Assembly: GCA_031284385.1 (NCBI GenBank)
Contig: JAISZZ010000149.1
Span: forward strand, 1 to 19,442
Reading direction: 5' to 3'
DNA: 19,442 bases
Source of the DNA: Treponema sp.
GTDB taxonomy: Bacteria; Spirochaetota; Spirochaetia; Treponematales; Breznakiellaceae
Shown: positions 1 to 7,994 of the stretch, piece by piece
How positions within the stretch are numbered: position 1 is the first letter of the stretch
How the letters are laid out: each line of letters starts with the position of its first letter
Made by a program: the position numbers and the translations under genes
Notes under the pieces: generated by a model
Seen by the model: the letters and a program-made list of their open reading frames with translations, nothing else
Told to the model about the DNA's origin: nothing
Databases searched by the model: none

Positions 1-1094
1 GGGATGATGTGGGTGTGGCAGTGTTCGCCCAGTTCCACCATGATCCAGCGCCGCCCCATCTTGTGGGCCACTGCGCCGGTAGTGCCGGAACCGGCAAAGG
101 AGTCGAGGACGAGATCGCCGGGATTGGTGGCTATGTGGAGGATACGCTGAATAAGACGTTCTGGCTTGGGGGTGGAAAAGACATTGTTTGGGTTAAATTC
201 CTTTACTTCTTTTTTCGCCGCTTGATTATCCCCAACCTCTTCACGAAGCCAAATTGTTGTTGGGACAAGGCCATTTGGAACCTCGGCTCTAAATCGTTTA
301 TACCTTGGGACATTATTACCCGAAACACCAAAATATATTCGATTGTCAGCAATTAATTCATTAAATCTTTCTTTATTGAAGCGCCAACTGGTTCCTGGAG
401 GCGGCATAATTTTTCTGCCAGATGGTGTTACAATTTCATAAATAGTACTTTCACTCGGCGTTTTTGCATGACAGGGACCAGATGCCCAATCTCCTCTCGG
501 ATCATTATCCGGATTAGTATAATTTTCATTTGCATTTGTGTCTCTTGGCAAGAGATTCCTTTGCCATATTTGCTTCTCTTTTGCATATAATAAAACGTGA
601 TCATGATTATCACTTAACCATCTTGCATCATTCGCCCTTGTGTGCTTCTTGTGCCAAATCACATTAGCAATGAAATTAACACGTCCAAATATTTCATCCG
701 CCATTACTTTTAAATAATGGCTCTCACTATCATCAACAGAAATCCAGATGCTTCCATTGTTTGCTAATAATTTATACAACAATTCAATTCTGTCCCGCAT
801 AAGCCCCAGCCAGATTGAGTGTTCTATCCCGTCATCGTAATGCTCAAAGGCGCTGCCGGTGTTGTAGGGCGGGTCTATGTAGATACATTTTACCTTGCCG
901 GTAAATTCCTGTTCCAGGGCTTTGAGGGCCAGAAGGTTGTCCCCGAAAATGAGGCGGTTGTCGAAGATGTCTTTTGCGCCGGTGCGGTGTTTGGCGTGGC
1001 AGCTTTTGGTGGTGTCCTCCAGCAAAATACGCGGCTCCAGGCGGGGGCGGTTTTCCTTGCCGATCCAGGTTAGTTCAAGGCGGGGGTTAGGCAT
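1..1094 (-). CDS. Type III-like (beta-class) site-specific DNA methyltransferase, 3' end cut by window edge
   Basis: The first 364 residues of a methyltransferase that continues past the left edge. It starts at ATG 1094-1092, with AGGAC about 7 nt upstream. Residues 74-77 are DPPY (motif IV, catalytic) inside IYIDPPYNTG, and residues 333-340 are FAGSGTTG (motif I, S-adenosylmethionine binding). DPPY before FxGxG is the beta-class order, used by type III Mod subunits and some orphan N6-adenine or N4-cytosine methylases. The expected role is methylation of a specific DNA site, either alone or as the Mod half of a type III restriction system; a res gene would lie off-window and cannot be seen. 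The gene follows the PIN nuclease gene by 27 bp on the same strand, so co-transcription is likely. Both ends are GC-rich, while about 180-800 is AT-rich and falls where the target-recognition domain sits. The family call is firm; the modified base and site are unknown. Confidence 0.9.
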   Translation of the reverse strand, partial: MPNPRLELTWIGKENRPRLEPRILLEDTTKSCHAKHRTGAKDIFDNRLIFGDNLLALKALEQEFTGKVKCIYIDPPYNTGSAFEHYDDGIEHSIWLGLMRDRIELLYKLLANNGSIWISVDDSESHYLKVMADEIFGRVNFIANVIWHKKHTRANDARWLSDNHDHVLLYAKEKQIWQRNLLPRDTNANENYTNPDNDPRGDWASGPCHAKTPSESTIYEIVTPSGRKIMPPPGTSWRFNKERFNELIADNRIYFGVSGNNVPRYKRFRAEVPNGLVPTTIWLREEVGDNQAAKKEVKEFNPNNVFSTPKPERLIQRILHIATNPGDLVLDSFAGSGTTGAVAHKMGRRWIMVELGEHCHTHII

Positions 1095-1121
1095 GAGGAT
1101 GTCCTGTAAAAAATCTCGCGA

Positions 1122-1592
1122 TTAACATTTGTTTTTCAATTCCACAATATAATTTACGTTAAGTAAATCCCTATTTCGTGCCCCAGAATAAATACGAGGT
1201 ATTTTTTGATCAAAATAGAAGTCTTTTCTTTTTATATAGGGCATTGCTTCAATATCTTTCGTACATAATAATTTACAGCCCGATATATTCAAGATTGATA
1301 CAAGATGTTCATCGTTAAAAACTTTATCAGTACAAATTCCTTTTAGCTCTTTTGCGTAATCGTCAATCATTTCACAATTAATTTCTACAAACTTTCCCGC
1401 CTTCTGCAATTCACTTATTAATTTTAAATACTTTATAATCTTTTTTATTTCAGATTTATATTTTGATCCGCCAAATACAAAACAGGCATGATTTTGATTT
1501 AAAACCCACTGAAGAACAAAACGAAATTCGCAATTATCGCTGCAGTCTGAATCAAATACAGATGAAAAAGAATTGGTATCAAGAACAATCAT
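1122..1592 (-). CDS. PIN-domain nuclease-like protein, partner of the upstream ATPase
   Basis: A 156-residue protein with the layout of a PIN-fold metal-dependent nuclease. It begins MIVLDTN (D5). It continues with GGSKYKSEIKK (E48), then NDEHLVSI (D94) and LLCTKDIEA (D113). These are the four acidic positions expected of a PIN active site, so it looks catalytically intact. PIN proteins usually cut RNA, as in VapC toxins and tRNA or rRNA nucleases. No VapB-like antitoxin lies beside it. Its ATG at 1592-1590 is 2 bp from the ATPase stop codon, with GGGAT inside the end of the ATPase gene acting as a weak ribosome-binding site, so translational coupling is likely. The pairing suggests an ATPase sensor or regulator and a PIN effector. 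That role is inference; the fold call is good and the substrate is unknown. Confidence 0.72.
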   Translation of the reverse strand: MIVLDTNSFSSVFDSDCSDNCEFRFVLQWVLNQNHACFVFGGSKYKSEIKKIIKYLKLISELQKAGKFVEINCEMIDDYAKELKGICTDKVFNDEHLVSILNISGCKLLCTKDIEAMPYIKRKDFYFDQKIPRIYSGARNRDLLNVNYIVELKNKC

Positions 1593-1594
1593 CG

Positions 1595-2809
1595 TTATAT
1601 CCCAAGATTTTCCATTTCTTCTTTTATAAAGAATTCCCTGAATTCTTTAGGCTGGTCGGCATTATAATTACCATTGTCATCAATGGCTATAGAAAATGCT
1701 TGATTAATTCCATCTTTACGTAAAAAGAAAATAACATGGGCGTTTGATTTTTTTTTTGCCTGTCTTTGTTCCCTCCTAAATCTATCAATCAAATAATCGC
1801 TGTGAGTTTCAATAATCAACTTTTGTTTCAAATTTTCTATGGAAGCATCAAAAAACACACTTCCTATTGCGGCTTGAGCTTTGGGATGTAAGTGTACCTC
1901 AGGTTGTTGAATTGTTATTACGCTGTTTTTTTGTGTAAATAAAGTAAATAATATAGGCAAAACTTGCGAAACACCGTATCCAACATTAATAATATTTATA
2001 GGTTCTTTGTTCAAAATAAAATTCATTCTAAAAGGAGCGTCATCTGCGGAATCATATTCTTTGATGTCAATGTTTTTAAATAATTCACTTTGTTCGCCAA
2101 AGTTATTAATTTTTTGTAAAAATTCATTTTTTGTTTTCAACATTCGCCTTATCACATAGGGAATATGATCTCCCTCAGAATTTTCAAGCGTACCCGGCTC
2201 ATCATATGTTTTTTTCGGTTTACTTCTTATTGGCGCTATTGGTATTATATTAGAAATTGGCAATTTTCCTTGAAAACTATTTTTTTTATTGTTAAACACA
2301 AAATCAAATAATGAAAGCAGCATCATAGGAGAGTTAACATTAGATTTCACTGCAATTGCAGTCATTTGATTTATTTCTTTTTTTGAAAAGGTTTTCATAT
2401 TGGGCAAAGATATTGATTCTTCCTTTAGCATTTTATATCTAATTTTGTCTTCTTCACAAAAAAAGTAGAAAACAGAGTTTTCTTTTTCAAAAATTCCTTC
2501 TGCAATTATAGGCTTACCATTTGAATTGATAAATTTGAAAATAAAAGAAAATTCTTTTTTTAAATATCCAAGTTCAAAAAATGATTTATCTTTCATTTCG
2601 GCTGATACAAGATCTTCAAAAGAATACGATTGAGAATCACCTGCGTAAAATTCCATGTTAAACCAAAAGCCAGGATAAGAGATTATATTCATAGCCATTA
2701 ATACAGAACTTTTACCAGAACTATTTTCTCCTACCAAGAAATTTACATCAAGAATATCTATAGATTTTTTTGAAAAACCTCTAAAATTGTCTAAATAAAG
2801 CTTCTCCAT
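1595..2809 (-). CDS. SMC/ABC-type AAA family ATPase (AAA_15/AAA_21, OLD-like), probable defence protein
   Basis: An ATPase of 404 residues if started at ATG 2809-2807. That start has a good ribosome-binding site (GAAGGGG, about 8 nt upstream) and gives the typical opening MEKLYLDNFRGF. An upstream in-frame ATG at 2842 lacks a well-placed site. Visible motifs in order: Walker A GENSSGKSS (about 27-35), ABC signature GYGVSQVLP (about 277-285), Walker B and D-loop QQPEVHLHP (about 301-309), and switch histidine in ETHSDYLIDRF (about 334-344). This is the stand-alone SMC-like head found in PARIS AriA, Septu PtuA and OLD proteins. No TOPRIM domain is visible at the C-terminus; the protein ends soon after the H-loop. 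Nuclease activity is therefore probably supplied by the PIN protein 2 bp downstream. The gene is much more AT-rich than pfp or truB, which suggests horizontal acquisition. The family is firm; the defence role is inferred. Confidence 0.85.
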   Translation of the reverse strand: MEKLYLDNFRGFSKKSIDILDVNFLVGENSSGKSSVLMAMNIISYPGFWFNMEFYAGDSQSYSFEDLVSAEMKDKSFFELGYLKKEFSFIFKFINSNGKPIIAEGIFEKENSVFYFFCEEDKIRYKMLKEESISLPNMKTFSKKEINQMTAIAVKSNVNSPMMLLSLFDFVFNNKKNSFQGKLPISNIIPIAPIRSKPKKTYDEPGTLENSEGDHIPYVIRRMLKTKNEFLQKINNFGEQSELFKNIDIKEYDSADDAPFRMNFILNKEPINIINVGYGVSQVLPILFTLFTQKNSVITIQQPEVHLHPKAQAAIGSVFFDASIENLKQKLIIETHSDYLIDRFRREQRQAKKKSNAHVIFFLRKDGINQAFSIAIDDNGNYNADQPKEFREFFIKEEMENLGI

Positions 2810-2824
2810 TTTGTATGCCCCTTC

Positions 2825-2840
2825 GTATACTTTAGTATAC
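2825..2840. promoter_or_regulatory. Palindrome upstream of the ATPase gene, possible operator
   Basis: gtatac-ttta-gtatac: two copies of a self-complementary hexamer around a 4-nt centre. It lies 15-31 nt before the chosen ATPase start and next to its ribosome-binding site. It could bind a dimeric repressor or form a short hairpin affecting translation. No regulator gene is adjacent, and AT-rich DNA yields short palindromes by chance. Confidence 0.3.
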
Positions 2841-2902
2841 ATATATTGAAAGTTTAATACCCCGCTTTAGTAAAATACTTCCTATCTGCGGCGGGGCGCA
2901 GG

Positions 2903-3790
2903 TCATTCGTAAACGGCAATGGGAACATCCGTTATGCCGGACTCCTTGAACGCTGTTTTTAGAGCTTCGGCGCGTTTTTCAAGAGATGCGAGCGGTAGAG
3001 CGGCGCATACCGGATCGTGCGGGCTGGGACGCGCCTTGCCATATATCTGTACAAGCCTTACGTTTCCAGATTTTGCGATATACGCGGTAAGTTCAGCCCA
3101 AGCGCGCAGTTCACGAATAGGCGGCGGGGCACCGTTTACCGCGCAGTGCATTGTCTGTATCACAAACGCGCTGTTTTCGGAAAACTTTTTTATCGCGCCG
3201 GTGAGCCGGTCAAAATCTATCGCGCCGCCGTCAATTTTTTTATACCAGTCCGCGCCGCCCGCATCCAGTTTCAACCAAAGTTCCGCCGAAACAGGCGGGC
3301 GGACACTGTTTTCCAGAAAAGCAAAGCAGTCCTCCCGCAGCAGCCCCGTACCGTTGCTTATCACAACGAGGCTGGATTTAGCCGGTGCGTTATCACGCGC
3401 CGCATGACAATGCGCCGCGTGACAACGCACCGCATGACAATGCGCCGCATCCTCGCGTATCGCGGCGGCTGCCAGCAACGCTTCGGCAAAATCCGGTGAA
3501 AGCGTAGGTTCGCCATTACCAGAAAAACAGATGTCTTTTACCGGAACACTCTCTGCCACCGCACCGGCTATGGCTTTTCGCAGGCCGCTTTCCATCAAAG
3601 CAATCGAAAATTTAACACTGCCTGAAAACGGAAAAACCTCGCAATACCCGCAGTCAAAGTTGCAACATTTCTTGTCTGGATATAGATTTACCCCTATAGA
3701 AAGCCCCCGCGACCTGCGTGAATAAACAGGGTACACAATGAGGCCATCCTCTCTGCCGCGATGATTTTCAACAGTGCCTGCGTATTCCAT
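2903..3790 (-). CDS. Radical SAM protein, COG0731-like (TYW1-related Fe-S oxidoreductase)
   Basis: A 295-residue radical SAM enzyme if started at ATG 3790-3788, which gives MEYAGTVENH and lies 13 bp after the pfp stop. A longer in-frame start at 3868 would overlap pfp by 65 bp. No well-spaced ribosome-binding site fits 3790; the nearest, GGAGGA, is about 19 nt away. The cluster motif CNFDCGYC (C43-x3-C47-x2-C50) would bind the 4Fe-4S cluster. The preceding SRRSRGLSIGVNLYP matches the SRR-LGxSLGxN segment of COG0731 proteins, and SGNGEPTLSP (90-99) is the SAM-binding GGE-type motif. Relatives are related to wyosine-forming TYW1, but most bacterial members have no proven substrate. Residues about 115-135 are a low-complexity insert rich in His, Cys and Ala, encoded by a 15-bp tandem repeat and absent from the core fold. 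It is probably co-transcribed with pfp. Confidence 0.82.
   Translation of the reverse strand: MEYAGTVENHRGREDGLIVYPVYSRRSRGLSIGVNLYPDKKCCNFDCGYCEVFPFSGSVKFSIALMESGLRKAIAGAVAESVPVKDICFSGNGEPTLSPDFAEALLAAAAIREDAAHCHAVRCHAAHCHAARDNAPAKSSLVVISNGTGLLREDCFAFLENSVRPPVSAELWLKLDAGGADWYKKIDGGAIDFDRLTGAIKKFSENSAFVIQTMHCAVNGAPPPIRELRAWAELTAYIAKSGNVRLVQIYGKARPSPHDPVCAALPLASLEKRAEALKTAFKESGITDVPIAVYE
3397..3450. repeat. 15-bp tandem repeat, about 3.6 copies, inside the radical SAM gene
   Basis: Units gcgccgcatgacaat (3397-3411), gcgccgcgtgacaac (3412-3426) and gcaccgcatgacaat (3427-3441), plus a partial unit to 3450. On the coding strand each unit adds five residues, giving His-Cys-His-Ala-Ala/Val-like repeats. 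Because the unit is a multiple of three, copy-number change would leave the frame intact. Confidence 0.9.
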
Positions 3791-3803
3791 GACAGTGCCG
3801 CGC

Positions 3804-5465
3804 TCATTTTCCTCCACATTCCAGTTTGAGCGTGATGGTAGTCTGATCGCAAACCTCAGGCGGGCCATAATACTGAATCGCGCCCGGATATTTGAAGCTG
3901 GTTTTCAGCGCCAATTCGTCCCGAACCGAGGCAAAAGCCTTGAACGGCGCTCCATTCAAATCTACTAGGGCTTTTTTTATTACCGGTTTCTTTTTACCCT
4001 TACGCTGTTCAAGATTCATCAGCATAGTGATTGGAACGCCGCCTGCGATCCATTTTACCGCCGGCGCGGAAAGATTTCTAACGCTGGAAATATAACCTGT
4101 AAGACCGCCCGCTATCAATGCGAAGGCGCTGAAACCGAGACTGTAGCAGTAATCCGCGTCAAAATTGCTGGGAAAGGCGGAACGTCCCTCATAACCAAAG
4201 AAATGTCCAAGTGCCGAAAAACTTCCGTTGAATTTGCCGCCGGCTTTCAACTCCGCGATACGTTTTTCCGCAAGACGGATCAACAATTTTTCCGTATCGA
4301 TGCGTGAAACCTGCACATTGCCGTGCGGATCCCTGTCTATCAACAGTTGCCGTGCAATTTCTTCAGGCAGGCTTTCGAGAAGCGCGTACGACGCAGGAAT
4401 AAGTTTTTTTTCGAGCCACGCGCACTGTTCCTTAAACGATTTTGCCTGCTCAAATTCAGTTTTATGATTGGCCATAACATCGTTCAACTCGGAAATGAGC
4501 GCCTTTACTTCCGGTATGAATTCGATAAGCCCCTCCGGTATTAGAACTATGCCGAAATTTTCGTTATTCGCCGCTCTCTTTACTATCGAGTCACAAATTT
4601 GGTCGATAATTTGAGAGAGAGAAATTTTTTTGGCCTCGATTTCTTCCGAAATAAAGCAAATATTGGGATTAGTTTGCAGCGCCGCCTCCAATGCGATATG
4701 GCTGGCAGAACGCCCCATGAGTTTGATGAAGTGCCAGTATTTTTTAGCGCTATTTGCATCCCGCGCGATGTTTCCAATAAGCTCACTGTAAGTTTTTACT
4801 GCGGTATCAAACCCAAAAGACGCCTCTATGTACTCGTGTTTCAGGTCGCCGTCTATGGTTTTAGGGCAGCCTATTACCTGAACGCTGCTGCCATTTTCCA
4901 AAAAGTATTCCGCCAGCAGGCCGGCATTGGTATTACTGTCATCGCCGCCTATTATCACAATCGCGTTCAGATTCAACTTTTTTGCGGACGCAAGGGCGGC
5001 AGCAAACTGTTCAGGCGTTTCGATTTTGGTTCGCCCCGACCCTATAATGTCAAACCCCCCCGTATTCCGGTACTTATCCAGCAGATTCGAAGTGATTTCT
5101 ATATACTTGTTGTCTGTAAGTCCAGACGGGCCGCCTAGAAATCCGTACAATTTTGAGGCCGGATTACCTTTCTTTAACCCGTCAAACAATCCCGCGATAA
5201 CGTTATGCCCGCCAGGCGCTTGTCCGCCTGAAAGAATCACGCCAACATTCAAGGTACGGCTGTTTTTTTCATTCTTTCCCTTAACAAAACGTGCGATCGA
5301 TTTACCGTATGTATGCTTAAATAACGCTTTAAGCTCATCCTTATCGGTGAGCGCCTCAGTTGCCGCGCCTGTCTCGATGGCAAGCTCATCCAACTTTCCC
5401 GTTAAAATCTCAGGCAGCTTGGGCTTGTACCCGTAACGATCCTTATGAAAATTTGAAAGTTCCAC
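3804..5465 (-). CDS. pfp: Diphosphate--fructose-6-phosphate 1-phosphotransferase (PPi-dependent phosphofructokinase)
   Basis: A cytoplasmic glycolytic enzyme that reversibly phosphorylates fructose 6-phosphate with pyrophosphate in place of ATP. It has 553 residues, the length of the long PFP class found in spirochetes, Chlamydia and plants. The start is GTG 5465-5463, with a strong AGGAGG about 6 nt upstream. Motifs: [10 protein letters not shown] (79-88, phosphate donor site), GGDDS (173-177), [10 protein letters not shown] (201-210, catalytic D205 and D207 with K202) and MGRSASH (250-256, substrate binding). GGDDS rather than the GGDGS of ATP enzymes, together with the lysine in PKTIDGD, are the established marks of pyrophosphate specificity. 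The gene is intact, and the radical SAM gene follows 13 bp downstream. This is one of the most certain calls in the window. Confidence 0.97.
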   Translation of the reverse strand: MELSNFHKDRYGYKPKLPEILTGKLDELAIETGAATEALTDKDELKALFKHTYGKSIARFVKGKNEKNSRTLNVGVILSGGQAPGGHNVIAGLFDGLKKGNPASKLYGFLGGPSGLTDNKYIEITSNLLDKYRNTGGFDIIGSGRTKIETPEQFAAALASAKKLNLNAIVIIGGDDSNTNAGLLAEYFLENGSSVQVIGCPKTIDGDLKHEYIEASFGFDTAVKTYSELIGNIARDANSAKKYWHFIKLMGRSASHIALEAALQTNPNICFISEEIEAKKISLSQIIDQICDSIVKRAANNENFGIVLIPEGLIEFIPEVKALISELNDVMANHKTEFEQAKSFKEQCAWLEKKLIPASYALLESLPEEIARQLLIDRDPHGNVQVSRIDTEKLLIRLAEKRIAELKAGGKFNGSFSALGHFFGYEGRSAFPSNFDADYCYSLGFSAFALIAGGLTGYISSVRNLSAPAVKWIAGGVPITMLMNLEQRKGKKKPVIKKALVDLNGAPFKAFASVRDELALKTSFKYPGAIQYYGPPEVCDQTTITLKLECGGK

Positions 5466-5593
5466 AGTATCCTCCTAATGACAGAATGTAAAAAATTTAG
5501 CATAAACACGCCCATATTGTAAGCCCTCAACGGAAACGTTATAACAATTTCATATTTACGGGTACGGTCATTGAATGAGATGTAAATTATAAG

Positions 5594-5650
5594 GGGGGGC
5601 GCTATTTCCATACCTATGCGGCATATAGCCGCTCTATTTACGCGCCCCCC
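5594..5650. repeat. Inverted repeat with 9-bp arms
   Basis: ggggggcgc (5594-5602) and gcgcccccc (5642-5650) are perfect complements. A second small hairpin, gcggc (5618-5622) with gccgc (5628-5632), is nested between them. The G run at the left arm is 7 long. There is no T-run, so it is not an obvious terminator. Confidence 0.6.
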
Positions 5651-5658
5651 TGCGCTCC

Positions 5659-5700
5659 ATAAGCGGCTTTTGTCTGTAAATAAGCGGTAAAGCCGCTTAT
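5659..5700. repeat. Inverted repeat with perfect 12-bp arms
   Basis: ataagcggcttt (5659-5670) and aaagccgcttat (5689-5700) are perfect complements around an 18-nt loop. The loop contains another related copy, aagcgg (5682-5687). No T-tract follows on either strand. It could be a small mobile hairpin element or the stem of an RNA. Confidence 0.65.
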
Positions 5701-6105
5701 TCCGCTACCCCCCAATTTTCTTACCCTATCGAACTTTCGTAGGCGGTTCTTGGGCAGTGTGACTAATACCCCGCCGCCCGCCGGCTGCGATGAATTAAAG
5801 CAGGATGAAATAACGCACGGCGCTGTCGTATCACGTATTTTGTAACCGGTAGGCGGCGCGCTTTCGGAACGGCCATCCTGTCGATGCAGTTCCAATGCCA
5901 CTCACGGACATATCCGCCGCCGGTATAAGCGAGGCGTTTAACCGTGTGTTTGCGTGGGTCTATGGGCTTTACGCTGGTTTCGATTATACCGGCGCTGATA
6001 CTTGCGCGTACCATGCGTTTGAAACTTCCGTGTCAAAGCTTCAGGCGGCGAGCCGTCCTTGAACAAATAGATTTTTAGCGCGAAAGTTCTGCCGGACGGC
6101 ATAGA

Positions 6106-6142
6106 AAAACAATGGCTCGTGCAGCGCACGAGCCATTGTTTT
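6106..6142 (-). terminator. Rho-independent terminator of the lipoprotein gene
   Basis: A perfect 17-bp stem: aaaacaatggctcgtgc (6106-6122) against gcacgagccattgtttt (6126-6142), with a 3-nt loop. Read on the minus strand it lies 42 bp past the stop codon of the lipoprotein gene and ends in a run of five T. On the plus strand the stem is also followed by T-rich bases, so it may work in both directions. Confidence 0.88.
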
Positions 6143-6157
6143 CTTTAAGCGGTTGTT

Positions 6158-6188
6158 TCGTTAAACGATTATCTCGTTAAACGATTAT
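6158..6188. repeat. 15-bp direct repeat at the lipoprotein 3' end
   Basis: tcgttaaacgattat occurs at 6158-6172 and again at 6174-6188, one base apart. The second copy covers the stop codon of the lipoprotein gene. Each copy contains the palindrome cgttaaacg with one unpaired central base. Role unknown. Confidence 0.7.
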
Positions 6189-7914
6189 ATCGTTTCTTCA
6201 ATTGGAGTTTCTGTTTCTTCAGGCAATTCAACGACCGGTTCCGATTCAGCAATATCAACGCCATTGAACAGCTCGTTTATATTGGTAATACCCGTGGGCG
6301 CAAACGAGGCAGTCTCGCCATTCACGGTTACTGTCATGCCGGAATAAGCCTTGTTTAACCTTTTTTTAGGGTCGCCGTCGCTGTCCGCGTCGCTGACAAG
6401 TCTGGTTGGCTCTGATCTAAGTGCACCATCGTCCTCAATTTTTTCGTAACCCGCTAAAATTCGGGCAACATGGTTTACAGCACCGACGGCCGTATTAAGC
6501 TCAATTGACTTTACATAGCTTATGTTTTCGTTAATAAGCGGCCCAGTGATATTCATACCATTTGTTACGAGTTCAGGTGCGGAGATATATGCAACTAGTC
6601 CCGATACATAGTTGACGCTATTTTCTTTATCGTTGTTAACGATTATAGCGCCTTCCACAATGCCTTTTTGTATACGGCCAAATTCATAACTGTAATTTGG
6701 GTTGCCCGCGAGACCAATAAAAGCGCCTACCCGTGTCGTCGTACTGTTCGCATTTACCGTTATGTCGCTCTTTACACGTGTAGTATACCCCCAGTACATT
6801 TGCCCACGGTACGAACCTGCAAAACCGCCGACACGAACATCGTCCGCTTTAGTCTCTACAGTTATATCAACAAATCCGTTACCGCCTTCAAATGAATTTT
6901 CTGGATAACGTTGAGCGTTATTTTTGAAAGACAGAACATCTCCAACCACTCCGCCAACGTTAAGCACACTTTGGCTGCCGATAATGGCATAGTCAGGCGT
7001 ACCCCTATCATCAACAATATTTAGTTTGCCTTTTACAGTTACGGCCTCGCAATACTTGCTCCTATCGACAAAACCGGCAAATCCGCCGATGTCGACCTGC
7101 TCTTTGTTTCCGGTCAAAGTGACTGTCCACTCAGGGTCAAGCTCTATGGTAATAGGAGTTCCCCAGATACGTCTCCCAACACTACTAAAAAAGCCGCTAT
7201 ACCTGACATCGCCGCCTTTGAGCCGCAGGTTGCTGATGGTCGTATTGTTTCCATTAAAAGGTATACCGGTGTCCGCTGTGTATTCTATCGGCTCCCAGTA
7301 TTCAGGATGGCCGTCTTTGCCGTACCAGTCATTCAAATCTATATCTTCCAGGAAGTTGTACAAGTAACCCGTCTTTCCAATTTTTGACAAGGTTTCCAGC
7401 GTTATTCCGCTCGTTTCATTTTGTACAACAAGCACAATACCGCTGCTGGACGGTATATTTTTGTTGTCATTTATATCTGTTCTGCTGACAAAGATGTCGC
7501 CGTCTTCGTCTTTAATTGGTTCATTACTAGTATCTACCCGTATAAACTCCACGACAAAAGAAGCTACCGGCGATACTGCCGGAACTTGCGCCGTAATTTC
7601 CCACGGATATGAGTCAACATCCTCAGCCAGCTCATTTTCAGCGGGGGGGGGGGGGTGAATACATACTCGCCTATACGTTTGCTGCCGCTGTACGCGACCA
7701 CTTTTTTGATTTGCGGTGGCAGAAGGTTACCCTTATCGCTCTCCGTTTTCAGGGTATCAGCGATTTCCCCTAGTGTCCCCGAAAATTTTCGCGTTACGAA
7801 TTCCGACGATTCCTCAATATCAATTCCTTCGCCAGCAACATTGCACGCTGCCAAAATCAGGCCGGCAGCCAATCCAACAATAAAAACCTGCAAATGCCAT
7901 TGATTTTTCGTCAT
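6185..7914 (-). CDS. GLUG-repeat surface lipoprotein, out of frame at a homopolymer (phase-variable candidate)
   Basis: Two minus-strand frames join into one gene of about 576 codons. The first (7914-7564) starts with ATG preceded by AAGAGG and encodes a lipoprotein signal peptide ending LILAAC, with lipidated C24. It then runs into 13 C (7655-7643) and, in this sequence, out of frame to a stop at 7564. The second frame is open from the C-run to 6185 and continues the protein as AENELAEDVDSYPWEITAQV. Eleven or fourteen C would fuse them in frame. The C-terminal part has GNNTTISNLRLKGGDVRYSG and several VGGFAG/GGVVGDV/VGAFIG segments, typical of the GLUG motif repeats of surface adhesin-like proteins. 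The protein is likely anchored to the outer membrane and exposed. It has its own promoter and terminator. The OFF state may be real phase variation or a homopolymer sequencing error. The apparent start at 7552 is an internal ATG, not the gene start. Confidence 0.78.
7643..7655. repeat. Homopolymer tract of 13 G (C on the coding strand)
   Basis: This run lies inside the lipoprotein coding sequence and encodes a proline stretch. Each one-base change in length switches the downstream frame. Counting codons, 11 or 14 bases give the full-length protein, whereas the 13 seen here give a 116-residue truncated product. Confidence 0.95.
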
Positions 7915-7965
7915 AATATACCTCTTTGATTATTAGGATTAATCGTCAAAAAACGATACATAATA

Positions 7966-7994
7966 AGTATAAACAGTATATGATTCAAAGTCAA
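7966..7994 (-). promoter_or_regulatory. Sigma-70-type promoter of the lipoprotein gene
   Basis: On the minus strand TTGACT (7994-7989) is separated by exactly 17 bp from TATACT (7971-7966). Both are one mismatch from consensus. Transcription would start near 7959 and give a leader of about 45 nt, with an AGAGG ribosome-binding site 7 nt before the ATG. The leader contains a small hairpin, atcgt/acgat. Confidence 0.7.

Larger units (their letters stand above)
5466..6105. other. Intergenic stretch with inverted repeats and no convincing gene
   Basis: About 640 bp between the pfp start and the terminator at 6106. Several short reading frames exist on both strands, none with a good ribosome-binding site or a recognisable family. 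The most protein-like is a plus-strand frame 5895-6062 (55 codons, beginning MPLTDISAAG and ending KLQAASRP) whose composition resembles local coding DNA. Minus-strand frames at 5938-6129 and 5763-6014 cover the same bases. It may be the remnant of a decayed gene. The part nearest pfp should hold its promoter, but I could not find a convincing -35/-10 pair. Confidence 0.5.

Noticed and set aside
9..356. Plus-strand gene at the left edge
   Set aside because: It is antisense to the methyltransferase, whose motifs are clear; its own translation has no recognisable features.
3397..3450. CRISPR array
   Set aside because: The 15-bp units are directly adjacent with no spacers and lie inside a coding sequence.
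5659..5700. Terminator for a gene next to pfp
   Set aside because: The stem is perfect, but there is no T-run on either side and no gene ends there; the loop is also long for a terminator.
5466..6184. tRNA or other standard RNA gene in the gap upstream of pfp
   Set aside because: The hairpins do not assemble into a cloverleaf, and no T-loop consensus (GGTTCRANNC) or anticodon arm was found.
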